From Strigamia acuminata (taxonomy: Eukaryota > Arthropoda > Chilopoda > Geophilomorpha > Linotaeniidae), in contig OX442318.1 of the NCBI GenBank assembly GCA_949358305.1, positions 13,250,517 to 13,314,516 of the forward strand: a stretch of DNA of 64,000 nt. The letters run 5' to 3'. Shown piece after piece: positions 1 to 10,727 of the stretch; positions within the stretch are counted from its first letter, which is position 1, and every line of letters starts with the position of its first letter. Position numbers and translations under genes: made by a program. The notes beneath the pieces are model-generated. The model did no database searches and was not told the DNA's origin. It worked only from the letters and a program-made list of their open reading frames with translations.

Positions 1-17
1 ATTTTTATTAATTTTAT

Positions 18-145
18 TAATAATTTTACTAAAAATATTATCAGTTGAGAAATCTTATTAAATTACTTTCATTTGTAGAAAATGCTATTGAAAATAATTT
101 AAAAGATTTCTCAACTGATAATATTTTTAGTAAAATTAGTAATGA
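18..145. repeat. AT-rich inverted repeat (hairpin)
   Basis: Two arms of about 38 bases, near 22-59 and 99-137, are reverse complements and enclose about 40 bases. It may be the end of a small foldback element cut by the window edge. No gene is visible around it. Confidence 0.7.
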
Positions 146-1530
146 AATTATTAACAATAATAATCTGCCAAATTTTAAAAAAAATTTAAGTCATTTGACA
201 CATTTAACTTAACAAACAATTTATTTTTATGCAACTTGCAGACTGCATTTCTTTACTAGAGCCTTTAATAATAATATAAAGTCTAAAAGTAAAAGTAAAA
301 ACTGCAGGAAAAAGCTAATTTACAATAAAGTGTGAAAGAATGCATTAAATAAACAGTTAAATAAAAATGTTAAAGCTATTTTTTCTAACTCCTTTGTGTT
401 TTTATCTTAAAATAATGTATATAGCACATAAACCCTCATTATTTACATGCTATACCATGGACATACCATAGAGCTTTCCATCACAAAATGTGCACAGCGC
501 CATCGGGTGGTGGAATTAGTTACTAGTACTTCCGGAATAGGAGTTGAGTGACCATTCTATCCAAGGACCATGGTAATGGCAACGTATTGCCGTGAAAATC
601 AATGTGTGTGTGGCCTAATGCCACTTACAATATAAGCACAAAACAAAAGACTAGAGTCTTGTAAAATATAAACACTTTAATAAAACGAAAATATAATTAC
701 ATAAAGAGTCCATTTGTCTGGAAATTGCATGGTGTAGCACCTGGACCAGGTAGCTGCCATCTTGGAAAAAGGTAAAGTCACAAAGTGACACCTAGTGTCA
801 TTAATAGATAATAAGAATAAAACAAAGTTACTAGATGCTTAATACCTTAAGCTTAAATACAATTAATAATGTGCTTGGTGCACTGAAAAGTCTAAATAAT
901 TATATAATATCTACGGTATGCCGTTTGGAACATATAAGAATAAAGAACATATTGAAGTGAGCCGAAAAATGTTAAATAACATAATGAATATCGAATAACA
1001 TCGTTATCAAAAGTAATTAATGATCAGTACCAAATCACACGGTGCAGAACACACCAACATGTTGTCAATAAAGCGAGCCGGGATTTCTCATTGCCCAACA
1101 CCCGAGACGAAAAGTGGCTATTTAAGAACTCCCACGGATCTGGACCCATGCGCAATTAATTTTGCACGTAATAAGTTATTTAAATCTAACACCAACCTGG
1201 ATTTTCTTGACAAGAGGACCATTGGAAAGCGTTATAATTTATGGTGGATTTATTCACTTTGGATTGTGAATACACTCTAATTGTTGTTAAAACATGGTGG
1301 TTACACATTAGACTGAACTAGGTTACAGGAAGTACAAAAAAAGTCACAATTTTTCACTCGCCTCAAACAAGGGTACATATTAATTAAGCATCAACACAAA
1401 ATATCACAACAAATTTCCCCAATGGGTATTAATATGTAAACATCACAAGTATTATAAGACAAATCAAATTCCAATACGCTATAAAGAATGTTACACAATA
1501 AAAAACTTTATGTATGATGTGACTTACCCG
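146..1530. other. AT-rich stretch without recognisable genes
   Basis: Short open frames here show no family motif, splice structure or conservation with other parts of the window. If exon 1 of DEG/ENaC copy A survived nearby it should resemble the first exons at 10728 and 61001; I see no such match here. Confidence 0.5.
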
Positions 1531-2054
1531 CACAACATGAGGATTTACTGCACGAGAGGGACGCATACATCACGTAAACAAGATAGAGACTCCAGATCGT
1601 TAGGTTTTGGCCTTTAATCCGTTGTCTAGGGGTTGGGGACTCCCATCTCATTGTGTGGAGTGCCGTTAGGCACGCTACACCGTCAACCGTCCCGTCGCAC
1701 ACAGGGCGTGGTCGGTTACCTCGGACAAACATTCCGCCGTACTTACCTACGGCCCATGTAGCCACTCATGATACTGCAGCAGTCACCTCGATCTGCCACT
1801 GAGCGTCACAATGGTTAATGGTGAGAGGAGCAGAGTCGGCAGTTGTCTCTGCCATTGTTCGGACCGTGGCAGCTCACACTGGCACGTCTTCACTCTCGGC
1901 TCCCTCAGCAACGTCTTTCTCTCACCACACCACTCTGCTCTGTACCTCCCCTACTAGGCCTGTCCACCCCTCCAAGAGGTGGACGGCTTGGGGCCATCAG
2001 GCGGTGTGTGGAGTGATGTAGGCCACGAGGGTGGCCAAACGGTCACATCGATTA
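1530..2054 (-). mobile_element. Copia-type LTR (3' LTR of the decayed element)
   Basis: Read on the minus strand this begins TGTGACC..GGCCACC next to the Copia coding remnant. It shares several blocks with the segment at about 18143-18665 in the opposite window orientation: the TGTGACC start, the GGCCAC and GGTGTGTGG blocks, a GGTGTAGCGTGCCT block and a CTAGACAACGGATTAAAGGCC block. Boundaries, especially the low-coordinate end, are approximate. Confidence 0.6.
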
Positions 2055-2067
2055 TTAGATTCACTAA

Positions 2068-2712
2068 TTATACTCCCACAGTAAACATTCCAAATTCTTT
2101 CAAACTCTTCATACGACCAAGGGCTTGGTCAAAAAAGTCTGCCAAGACTAGGCACATGCCTTCTTCAACTTGTTCTTTCCTATTCAGATGTTTGGATCGA
2201 GTCCGCTGGGCTCTATCTCGAAGAAGTTTCACCACATTCAGGCTGGCGCAAAACATCTCCGCTCCGTCTTCGGGATCGTCTTCTTGATTTAGCTCCATCG
2301 ATAATTGTTTCGTCCAAATTAATTCTCTTATCCCTTCCGTTAGTGCCAACAATTCGCTTTCGATGCTTGACATCGCCACTATTGTCTGTTTTTAGCATCT
2401 CCAATTAATTAGAGAATTTTCATCACAGACTAAAAATCCAGAAAAAGATCTAGCATTTTGCGTGCGGTCCCAACTAACGTCAGAGTACCCATGGATTTCA
2501 CGCTCATCATTGCAGTAGGTCAACTTGTAATGCATTGTACCTTTCAGGTATATCACTATTCGTTTTAATGTATTTTGGTGTATTTGGCACGGAACAAGCA
2601 TCTTAGGTCGTCTTCCACTCTTCAAAATCATCAAAAACGTGTGAGGGTAATTTGGCATTTCAACTACAGTACTCAAGAATTGTAAAAAACAATTCTCTAC
2701 TTTTTTCGCCAC
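2068..2712 (-). mobile_element. Decayed Copia reverse transcriptase/RNase H fragment
   Basis: Minus-strand reading in shifting frames gives the end of a Ty1/Copia polyprotein. A 'YLKGT..Y.LTY' segment (end of the RT region) is followed by 'GYSDVSWD' and 'FSGFLV' (compare the usual YSDADWAG..STSGY), then 'SSIESELLALTEG' (RNase H, compare SSTEAEY.AL). After a break come the 'RTRSKHL' and 'VLADFFDQAL' tail motifs. Frames change at least twice, so it is inactive. It ends about 70 bases before exon 2 of DEG/ENaC copy A, where that gene's intron 1 or exon 1 would be expected, so the insertion may have separated or destroyed the first exon. Confidence 0.75.
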
Positions 2713-3571
2713 TGCATATTAAAATATATCGCAGATTAATTGATTTATTTGGAAATTGAATACTTATTCTCTTGTGGCAATAGGTCCATGTTCCATTAAA
2801 TATAACCATGACTGAAGAACTACAGCCGTGGGGTACTTGCACTAAATTTAAAGGTGAGTTAAATGAAAATCAATTCCTTCAGAAGGTAAAAAGTATTCCA
2901 ATTACAGTTGATGGAACTGTGAAGGGTTTTGAAATTTTTACAAGAATAGGATACGACATAAGGGCAAATGAATTGAAACGAGGAACATCCTTCACACTGG
3001 TAAAGAAAACTTGGTGCAAAAATATTAACAAGTAGTAAGAGTCCTGATTAATTGTACATTTTAGATATCATCGTCACAACCAATGGATTTTCAGACTGGT
3101 TTCGTGCAGTCTGCAGCCACTTTTGCCAAACTAGGATTAAGTTTCAGACTGGTAAGATTGCATTGTGCATCTGACAACAATGTTCACACTGGTAGTAAAA
3201 TCAAAATTTTTATGAGAAAAAAAAATCAGGCAATGGTAAAAATCTTAAAAAGATATGGTGGTACAAACAATAAATAGCAAATGAAAACAATCTTGATATT
3301 ACAAGAAAAATTGTGATTTTTTATCAGCTCAACTATGAAAGATGGAAGCGATCTTGGACGTGACAACCAGTGTGTACAATTTATCCGGTATCCAAATTTA
3401 CTACTTTTCATATCATGCTGTTCTTGTGGTTTGGGTTGAGGTCCTGTGGCAATAGCCCTTCTTTTAACCTGGCCCTGTTTAATAACATACTATTACGTGG
3501 TTCGGGGATGAACGAATCCACTTAACAAATTAACTAGAATGACTGTTTTAAATATAAATGAATGTTCTTTA

Positions 3572-4398
3572 GGGGCCGTCTATAAATTAGGTAACGCTGA
3601 TTTTTAGATTTTTAGACCCCCTCCCCCCCCTTGTAACAAGGTCGTAACAAATCCACAAACCCCCCCCTAGAATATTACGTAACAAACCTCACCACCCCCC
3701 CCCCCCCCCAAAAAAAAAAATTTGATACGTGCTTATAATACAAAAATTTACAAAAATTTAAAAAAGATTTAAAAAATTTTTAAAAATTTTCAAAAATTTA
3801 AAAAAGATTTAAAAAATTTTCAAAAATTTTCAAAAATTTAAAAAAGATTAAAAAAATTTACAAAAAATTTACAAAAATTTAAAAAAGATTTAAAAAATTT
3901 TCAAAAATTTTCAAAAATTTAAAAAAGATTTAAAAAATTTACAAAAAATTTACAAAAATTTAAAAAAGATTTAAAAAATTTTCAAAAATTTTCAAATATT
4001 TAAAAAAATTTTCAAAAATTTAAAAATATTTTCAAAAATTTAAAAAAATTTTCAAAAATTTAAAAAAATTTTCAAAAATTTAAAAAAATTTTCAGAAATT
4101 TAAAAAAATTTTCAAAAATTTAAAAAAATTTTAAAAATTTTAAAAAAATTTTCAAAATTTTAAAAAAATTTTCAAAATTTTAAAAAAATTTTCAAAAATT
4201 TAAAAAAATTTTCAGAAATTTAAAAAAATTTTCAAAAATTTAAAAAAAATTTTAAAAATTTTAAAAAAATTTTCAAAAATGTTAAAAAAAAATTTGTTAC
4301 GTTTTTAGAAGTCCTCCCTCCCCGTCGTAACAACCCATAACAAAATTTGAAACCCCCTTCTTCCCCCTCCAGGCGTTACGTAATTTATGGACGGCCCC
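3572..4398. mobile_element. Harbinger-like MITE with TTA target duplication
   Basis: Termini GGGGCCGTC and GACGGCCCC are inverted, followed inward by AAATTAGGTAACGC and its near complement. TTA flanks both sides (3569-3571, 4399-4401). The interior is a C-rich block, an A/T array and a second C-rich block. The same family recurs at 9874. The 3-bp TWA duplication fits PIF/Harbinger, which is inference. It sits in intron 3 of copy A. Confidence 0.8.
3722..4290. repeat. A/T tandem array inside the MITE, unit about 20 bp
   Basis: Degenerate copies of AAAAATTTAAAAAAATTTTC with a 20-bp spacing make up most of the MITE interior. Confidence 0.8.
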
Positions 4399-7300
4399 TT
4401 ATTGATTTATAGTATCGGACATCTGGGCAATACAATCCACATGTCTGGTTTAAGACTAAACTGTACAAGGTATAAAATAATAATCTATTTCATTAATTTT
4501 AGTAATAAAATGATAAGAATTACAAAGCATACAAAATATTACAAATAACTAAGTTAAGTATGGATATTGTTACACGGTGGAACAATACCGTAAACCGGTT
4601 GTCCCTTCCGCGCTTCCGTAAGCATTGATTTGAGTTAATTCCACCTTTCATCACCAGAGTTCGCCCTTGTTAGCGAAGTGGACAGATTAGTCTATTATCA
4701 AACATAGATTCGCCCAAGTTTTCTTAATGACTAAAGAGAGCTGATTTCTCAGTTCTCTCCAGGTTTCCGTGCTTTGAGGCATCTCGAAGTCGGATTTATT
4801 ACTTATTACACCAAGTGTTATTCATACTTAGATTTAGATTTCATTATTATTTAGTGCATTATTATTTGAATTGAGTTCTTACTTATTCTTTGGTGTAATA
4901 AAGATGTTATTATTATTTTAAGTAAACACATAGAGTCCCCTTTATTCATAAGTTAGTAAATGCAAAAGATAGTTAATTACGTGGTCCATTCTCACCCCTG
5001 GGCCACGTAACAATATCAACTGTTTCAAAAGACAAAACTAGGTTCAGTCAAAACACACTGGCTGGCATCATCACAGTTTGAGTGCTTTAGGAGAACTGAC
5101 TTTTATGAGCTGTATCAGCTGGTTTCCCCCATTGAGTCTTAATAGCTCCGTCGATTACCTCACTGTGGTGAATGCCATCTGGTGAGCTTTAACGGTACTA
5201 ATGATCTAAAAACGCACGTTTAAGAAAGCTGGTTTATGGTGTAGCTTATCCGCGTAAGAATACAATAATTTTGTTGAATTTTGTTTCAGCATCGATTTTT
5301 AAACACAAAAAATGACCCTTGTCTACACCATGAGGAGTACATGAAGTGTGGCAAAAAATGTGTGGAAACAATTTTAGACAAAAACCACTGCTGGTTCGTG
5401 CAAATCAACGTTTAACTGGCAATACACACGTATTTAATAAACTTTATTTTGAATTAATAGGTTGCCTTATAGACCAAGATATTCCAAAGGATATCTCCTT
5501 CCGCTTTGCAATAATTCTCTAGAGACGTTAGATATGTACAAAAAAAATAAAAACGATATGATAGGACCAAACCCTTGAGTAGACTGTGGATGTCCTAAGA
5601 ATTGTGAAACCAAAGAAGTTGATATTACTTTTAGATTAGAACATAACAGCGATGGCACATCTTTAGGTTCTTGGCACTTACTCAACGATCATGTGGTCGT
5701 AACGAAAGAGCGTTTTGTCTATGAATTGGACAATCTCATCTGTGATTTTGGTGGAAATCTTGGTCTTTGGTTAGGACTATCTTCGCTCTCCTTACTCAAC
5801 TTGATCTTGCTTGTCGGAAAGCAGTGTGCTAGAAAGCTGATTCGTCACAAAGATCTTGCAACAACACAAATTGAATCTTACCTTAGAGCCAACCAACCAA
5901 CTGTGAAACTCCAAAAACGAAAAAAAATGCTTTCTGTCATTTATCTTAGCTTACTTGGATTCAGTGTATTTATACTGCAACAAAGAGTTCAATTGTATTT
6001 GGATAAACCCATCCAAAGAACAGTGGCTATAGAAGATCCAGCTAATGTAACGTATCCAAATATTATCATTTGTGGAGGACAACATGCGGGAAGAATAATA
6101 AATGCTAAAGAAAAGTATTTAAAGCAACAAAAACTTGACAACTCGAAATGCAATGTAGATTTATTGGATCTACTTGACTTTGATCACAATCAGTTGTCTG
6201 CAGAAATACTGTGGAATCTGACTTACATGAAACCATTCCGTCGGAGTATAATCGAATCATACGTAAGTAAATTTTGGCTGTGGTTACCATGGCAGGTTAA
6301 TTTTTGGCACAATTCAAATTGCAAGGTGAACCCTGCAGTCATGACCATTCAGTTGGTACTGAATTATTTATAACTGAATGGTCGTGATTGAAATGGTTGG
6401 AAGTAATCATTTGACCAATCAATTTGTGAAAAAAACACGCATATTTGGTAAATTAAAGTACACATACCGCTTTTAATCCATTGCTCCTTATTCTTTATCA
6501 ACTATTGAATTGTTTCCGTTTTTAACCTACTTTACATAAACGTGTCAATTACACGAAATAAACTTCTTACAATAAAACTTAGTGTTAATAAAAATAGCGT
6601 TCATTTTTCCTTAAACGCACATCACATTTACTGTTTGCTGCCCCAGCCCCCTTTTCACCACTACAGATATGCCCAGTAAATATGTTATTGTAAGCAGATT
6701 ATAAGTGTCAAATATGACAGAAAGAATTTGGAGTCCAAACATAAATTTACACATAATTTCCATACAAATAAAAATATTTTTTGCGTATTTCATACTTGAG
6801 GATTGTTGAAATCATTATTCTATGTCATTTTCTGCTATTTATGAGCACATAAACTGTTGCAACATTTCAAACTGAACTTATATCTTTTTAGAATCCGTTT
6901 CCGTTTAATCTATTAGATGTGCGAACGTTTTCTAACTTCCCAAATCCACTTGGAACTTGCGTTAAACATTCCTTTGGTAATAAATTCCTTTTCTAATAAA
7001 CAGAGTAAAACAGATTGGATTTGAATTAGGTTCAATTAAATATCAATTATATTCCATGTTTCTTGACTTTATCCCAGAAATAGACAATATATGCAGACCA
7101 GATTATATACAAGTAAATATTGGTAAGGGTACTAATGGTGTAAATATCTAATCACAGAAATTTCAGGTGTATATAACTCCGATTGAAGATCCCAATTTTT
7201 CATTTGATTTCAATGTTGCTTGTTTACCAACACTGTCTACAACTGTTCTGCTTAGAAGACTAAATGTATGCATTACATTTCTCCAATGGTACATATAAAA

Positions 7301-7879
7301 TTCATTACACTTAAACCGTTTCAGAACCATCGTCTAAACACTAAACGTAATCCATGCAATGCAAACTTAACTCAATATTACACCTGTAGACGCCAGTGCA
7401 TAGACAATGAGATCAAAAGCAAACAATTGTGCAGGTAATACTAAAAGATGTCGGGCAAGGTAAAACCTTATTTTCTCTATTTATTTTCTAGTATGCCGTT
7501 TGCTATTAAAAGAGACGTTGCCTTCTGCAACTCTTCAGCATCAGCCAAAGCAGTGCGAGCTTTGTACTACAAAACACACACAAAAATTGATGTTGAAAAA
7601 CAATGCTTGTGCTCACCACCTTGCAAACAACCATTCTACAAACTAAACGACTTTAATTATGCTTCTTTTAGAGCAGACACATCCATCATAACAATTCCTT
7701 TTATTACCAACAAAATAGAAACAATAGCTGAAGAATTTAAATATTCTTTTGTTGCATTAGTTTCCGATGTGGGCAATATTTTTAGTTTGACCATCGGCCT
7801 TTCTGTGTTAGCTGCAATACATTTCTTATTCTATCCTGCACTTTTACTAGCAAAAAAAATAAATAATTACCAAAACTAA

Positions 7880-9873
7880 CTCGTATTAAGAATTTAAAGT
7901 TGCTCAAATCAATTTACTCATATCTTATTTATGTTATTGTAACAGTGCAAAATTACTTAAAATGAAATACCTTCAACTCAGTTTAAATTCTTTTTTGGGA
8001 CATTTCCTCACATGAAAAATGTAGGACGAGTGCATTAAATATCTAACCAATTTATTGATGTATAAGAACACAAAAACTTTAATTTGTAACCAGTCAGGGT
8101 TTCAACAATTGACCTCCCTCAATCCAGTTCCAAAAATTGGTTTTTAAAACTGGCGTTTAGAGGGATGAAAAGATGGGGGGGTTTCAGAGGTAGCGCCATA
8201 ATTACACCATAAAAAACCAAAAATATAAAAAATAAACCTTTTCTAAAAACGTAGTTTTTTCAATTTACTTGTTATCCCTTATTAATTTCCCTGTTTCTAT
8301 GTCACATCTGGTCATCACCTGTTGTAACCCACCTTGATGACTCATTTTGAGTTCCTTGAATTTGTTGATCTATTACTATTGTTTCTTAAAATATCTGTTT
8401 GCACATTTTTTAAAATAAATCAGTTACAGTTTAGAAGTCACAGTAAGAGTTTGTTTTTAGCAGTGTTCATTTTTGCCAAAGTCCACCCAAACCAAACCTG
8501 GATGAGGAGAATACAGTAAGTCCCTGCTTTGTCAAATTGAAAATCCTCAGTTCCAATGTTTCACGCTTAGGTTTCCATAGTTTCATCGATATGAAAAAAT
8601 GTGCACAAAAGTGAAAGTCACGATCTTATAAAATTTTTATTTACCTGTCAAGTTAGAAATTTCCATTTTCCAAATGACTGTATTAACGCCCATATCTTGT
8701 CAGTTGTCAAGTTAAACCGATGAACAGACATCAATTATTCCTGATATGAAAATTGCACTTATTCATAAACTGTCTTACGCCTCAGTCAGGTAAGTGCGTT
8801 GTTCTTTCCCAGAAAAATTCAGTCTTTACTCCAAAAGTCCAAATTTCTGGTTAAAAAAACAAAAGGCTCCAACTCTGTGGAGTCCTGAACCTGGAGTCCT
8901 AGATAAAAAAAAAAACCGGTCCTTGGGTTCAGAACTCCTCAGCGTTAAAACTACGCCTCGGTTATCGGCCGACCAAAATAAGGCTCCAATAGCTAAATGT
9001 TTCCTGCCTTTAGCACTATTTGGACTGACACTTGCAAAATTACTGCACTTGTAGAAGCACGTGTGGAGAGGGCACTAAACACATTTGTGTCTGCTATTTT
9101 ATTCAAATATCCTGTATGGTACCTGTTGTCGGAGCCGAAACGAGGGAATTATGAATCGGAACTAATGATTTCACCTTGGCGATGGGGTAGCATTCTCTTG
9201 CCATTCTATCTCTCCCCATACAATCTCTCACCCATGCAATCTATTCCCATGCATTCTCTCCCCACTCAATCTCTCGCCCCGCCACAGACACTCATTCTCT
9301 CGAAAACAGCTTAAAGACCACCTGCGGTCTGCCAGGGTAGGCAGACTCTTGCAGGATCAGATGAATGTCAGTTCTTGAAGTTTTCTATACGGCAAATGAC
9401 CTAAAAACAGTAACCCCCTCCGTGATTTGGAGTTCTGAAAATATTAGCAATTGTAGCGTGGTGTTTGTTGACACAATTCCGCAAGTGCATTGCCAACTTC
9501 TCATGGGTTGGTGTAGCTGGGCACACTGAAACATGAACCGTAAATTTAAACTTTTTTAAGAAAAGCTACATCAAGTAGACCAGAATGATACATAAACAAA
9601 TAATTAATGTGCTCATTGAAAATGCAAAAATTTTTATTTCTTTTTCACAAATATTGATTAAAGTCTGAACATCCAGGCATATTATATGTATTTTCCAAGA
9701 ATACACGATCAATGAAGCAGGTAAACCTGCTTCATAAAGTTCCTAAGAAAATAGGTAAAAATAGGGTCACGCACATGAACATCATTTAGTTTCCACTTAA
9801 TGTGTCTGCATCTTAATTCATGCTGATAAATCTTTTATTCTACCTAACATGCCATTCTAAAGTGCAGACATAA
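7880..9873. other. Intergenic region between DEG/ENaC copies A and B
   Basis: Short open frames at 8334-9314 have low-complexity composition and no recognisable domain. A CT-rich block with repeated 'CAATCTCTC' lies at 9225-9300. No gene is supported. Confidence 0.5.
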
Positions 9874-10485
9874 GGGACCATCCATAAATTATGTAACGCA
9901 AAATTAGGGATTTTTAGACCCCCTCCCCCCCCCTCTGTAACCTGTTCGTAACAAATTCCCAAACCCCCCAACCCCTAATTAAGTACCAAAATATAAATCG
10001 CCCCCTCAACATTTTCAAAAATCATATAAAAAATACTTACCGTATTTTACCAAATAAAAGCCGCAGCTCTTATTGAAAACTGCCACTTTGAGCTGCGGCT
10101 TTAATTCGGGGACGGCTCCAATTCGGGGCGGCTCTTATTTTAAATAGTGGCCAATATCGTATTATTACGTTCATTGAACGTATATACCCGCGGCTACTAT
10201 TCGAGGTCGGCTCTTATATCAAGTCGCCTATCTCGGCCGTGGCTACTATTCGAGGTCGGCTCTTATATCAAGTCGCCTATCTCGGCCGTGGCTACTATTC
10301 GAGGGCGGCTACAATTCGAGGGCGACTCTTATTCGGTAAAATACGGTATATTTTTGTTATTAAAAATAATTTTTTTTTTTTTAGAACGTAATAAAATTTG
10401 AAACCCCTCTCTTTTTGTAATGACTCGTAACAAAATTTTGAACCCCCCCCCCCCTTGGTGCGTTGCGTAATTTAAGGACGGTCCC
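9874..10485. mobile_element. Harbinger-like MITE, same family as 3572, TAA target duplication
   Basis: Ends GGGACCATCCATAAATTA and its complement near 10465-10485, with the same C-rich sub-terminal blocks as the 3572 copy. TAA occurs on both flanks (9871-9873, 10486-10488). A second TIR element (10040-10346) is inserted in it. Confidence 0.8.
10040..10346. mobile_element. TIR element nested inside the 9874 MITE
   Basis: Inverted ends CCGTATTTTACCAAATAA / TTATTCGGTAAAATACGG are flanked by TA. The interior has a duplicated unit of about 60 bp at 10188-10305 (GGCTACTATTCGAGG..CGGCTCTTATATCAAG). TA duplication fits a Tc1/mariner-type mover. The end sequence CCGTA resembles the MITEs at 17461 and 61444. 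Confidence 0.75.
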
Positions 10486-10727
10486 TAATGGGACATCAAC
10501 TCTCAATAAATTCCGATCGATCCTAGGTAGGACATTCAAAGTTTAAACCATTCACTGTTAAAATTCAAACATTCTAATACGTACCTTATACAGATTCTCA
10601 GGCGATACAGAGAAGTGAATGTAAAGAGTATATCAGCCGAAATCAAAATACAAGTAGCAATAAAAGCAATAATTTCCTTCTCACAATCACCATTGTGTCT
10701 TTAAATCTCTTTTCTTCATTATAGAAA

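Larger units (their letters stand above)
2784..7879 (+). pseudogene. Tandem DEG/ENaC channel, copy A (5' incomplete, one nonsense codon)
   Basis: Exons matched to copies B and C: 2784-2853, 2908-2999, 3065-3151, 5290-5393, 5461-6262, 6892-6976, 7030-7112, 7167-7265, 7325-7434, 7492-7879. Lengths (70, 92, 87, 104, 802, 85, 83, 99, 110, 388) equal those of copy C exactly, and all splice sites are GT-AG. Two lesions are visible. No first exon (TM1 of half 1) is found in the 2.8 kb upstream, where a Copia remnant lies. Codon 5576-5578 is TGA where both other copies have CGA, a CpG-type transition, just before the 'VDCGC' motif. The remaining frame is open and keeps both pore motifs (GLWLGLS in exon 5, LTIGLS in the last exon). 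A recent pseudogene is most likely. A functional downstream half starting at the in-frame ATG at 5693 is possible but unproven. Confidence 0.85.

Noticed and set aside
2808-3035. Reading copy A exon 2 as one continuous 75-codon frame
   Set aside because: Comparison with copies B and C shows a 54-nt intron inside it and a splice donor at 3000.
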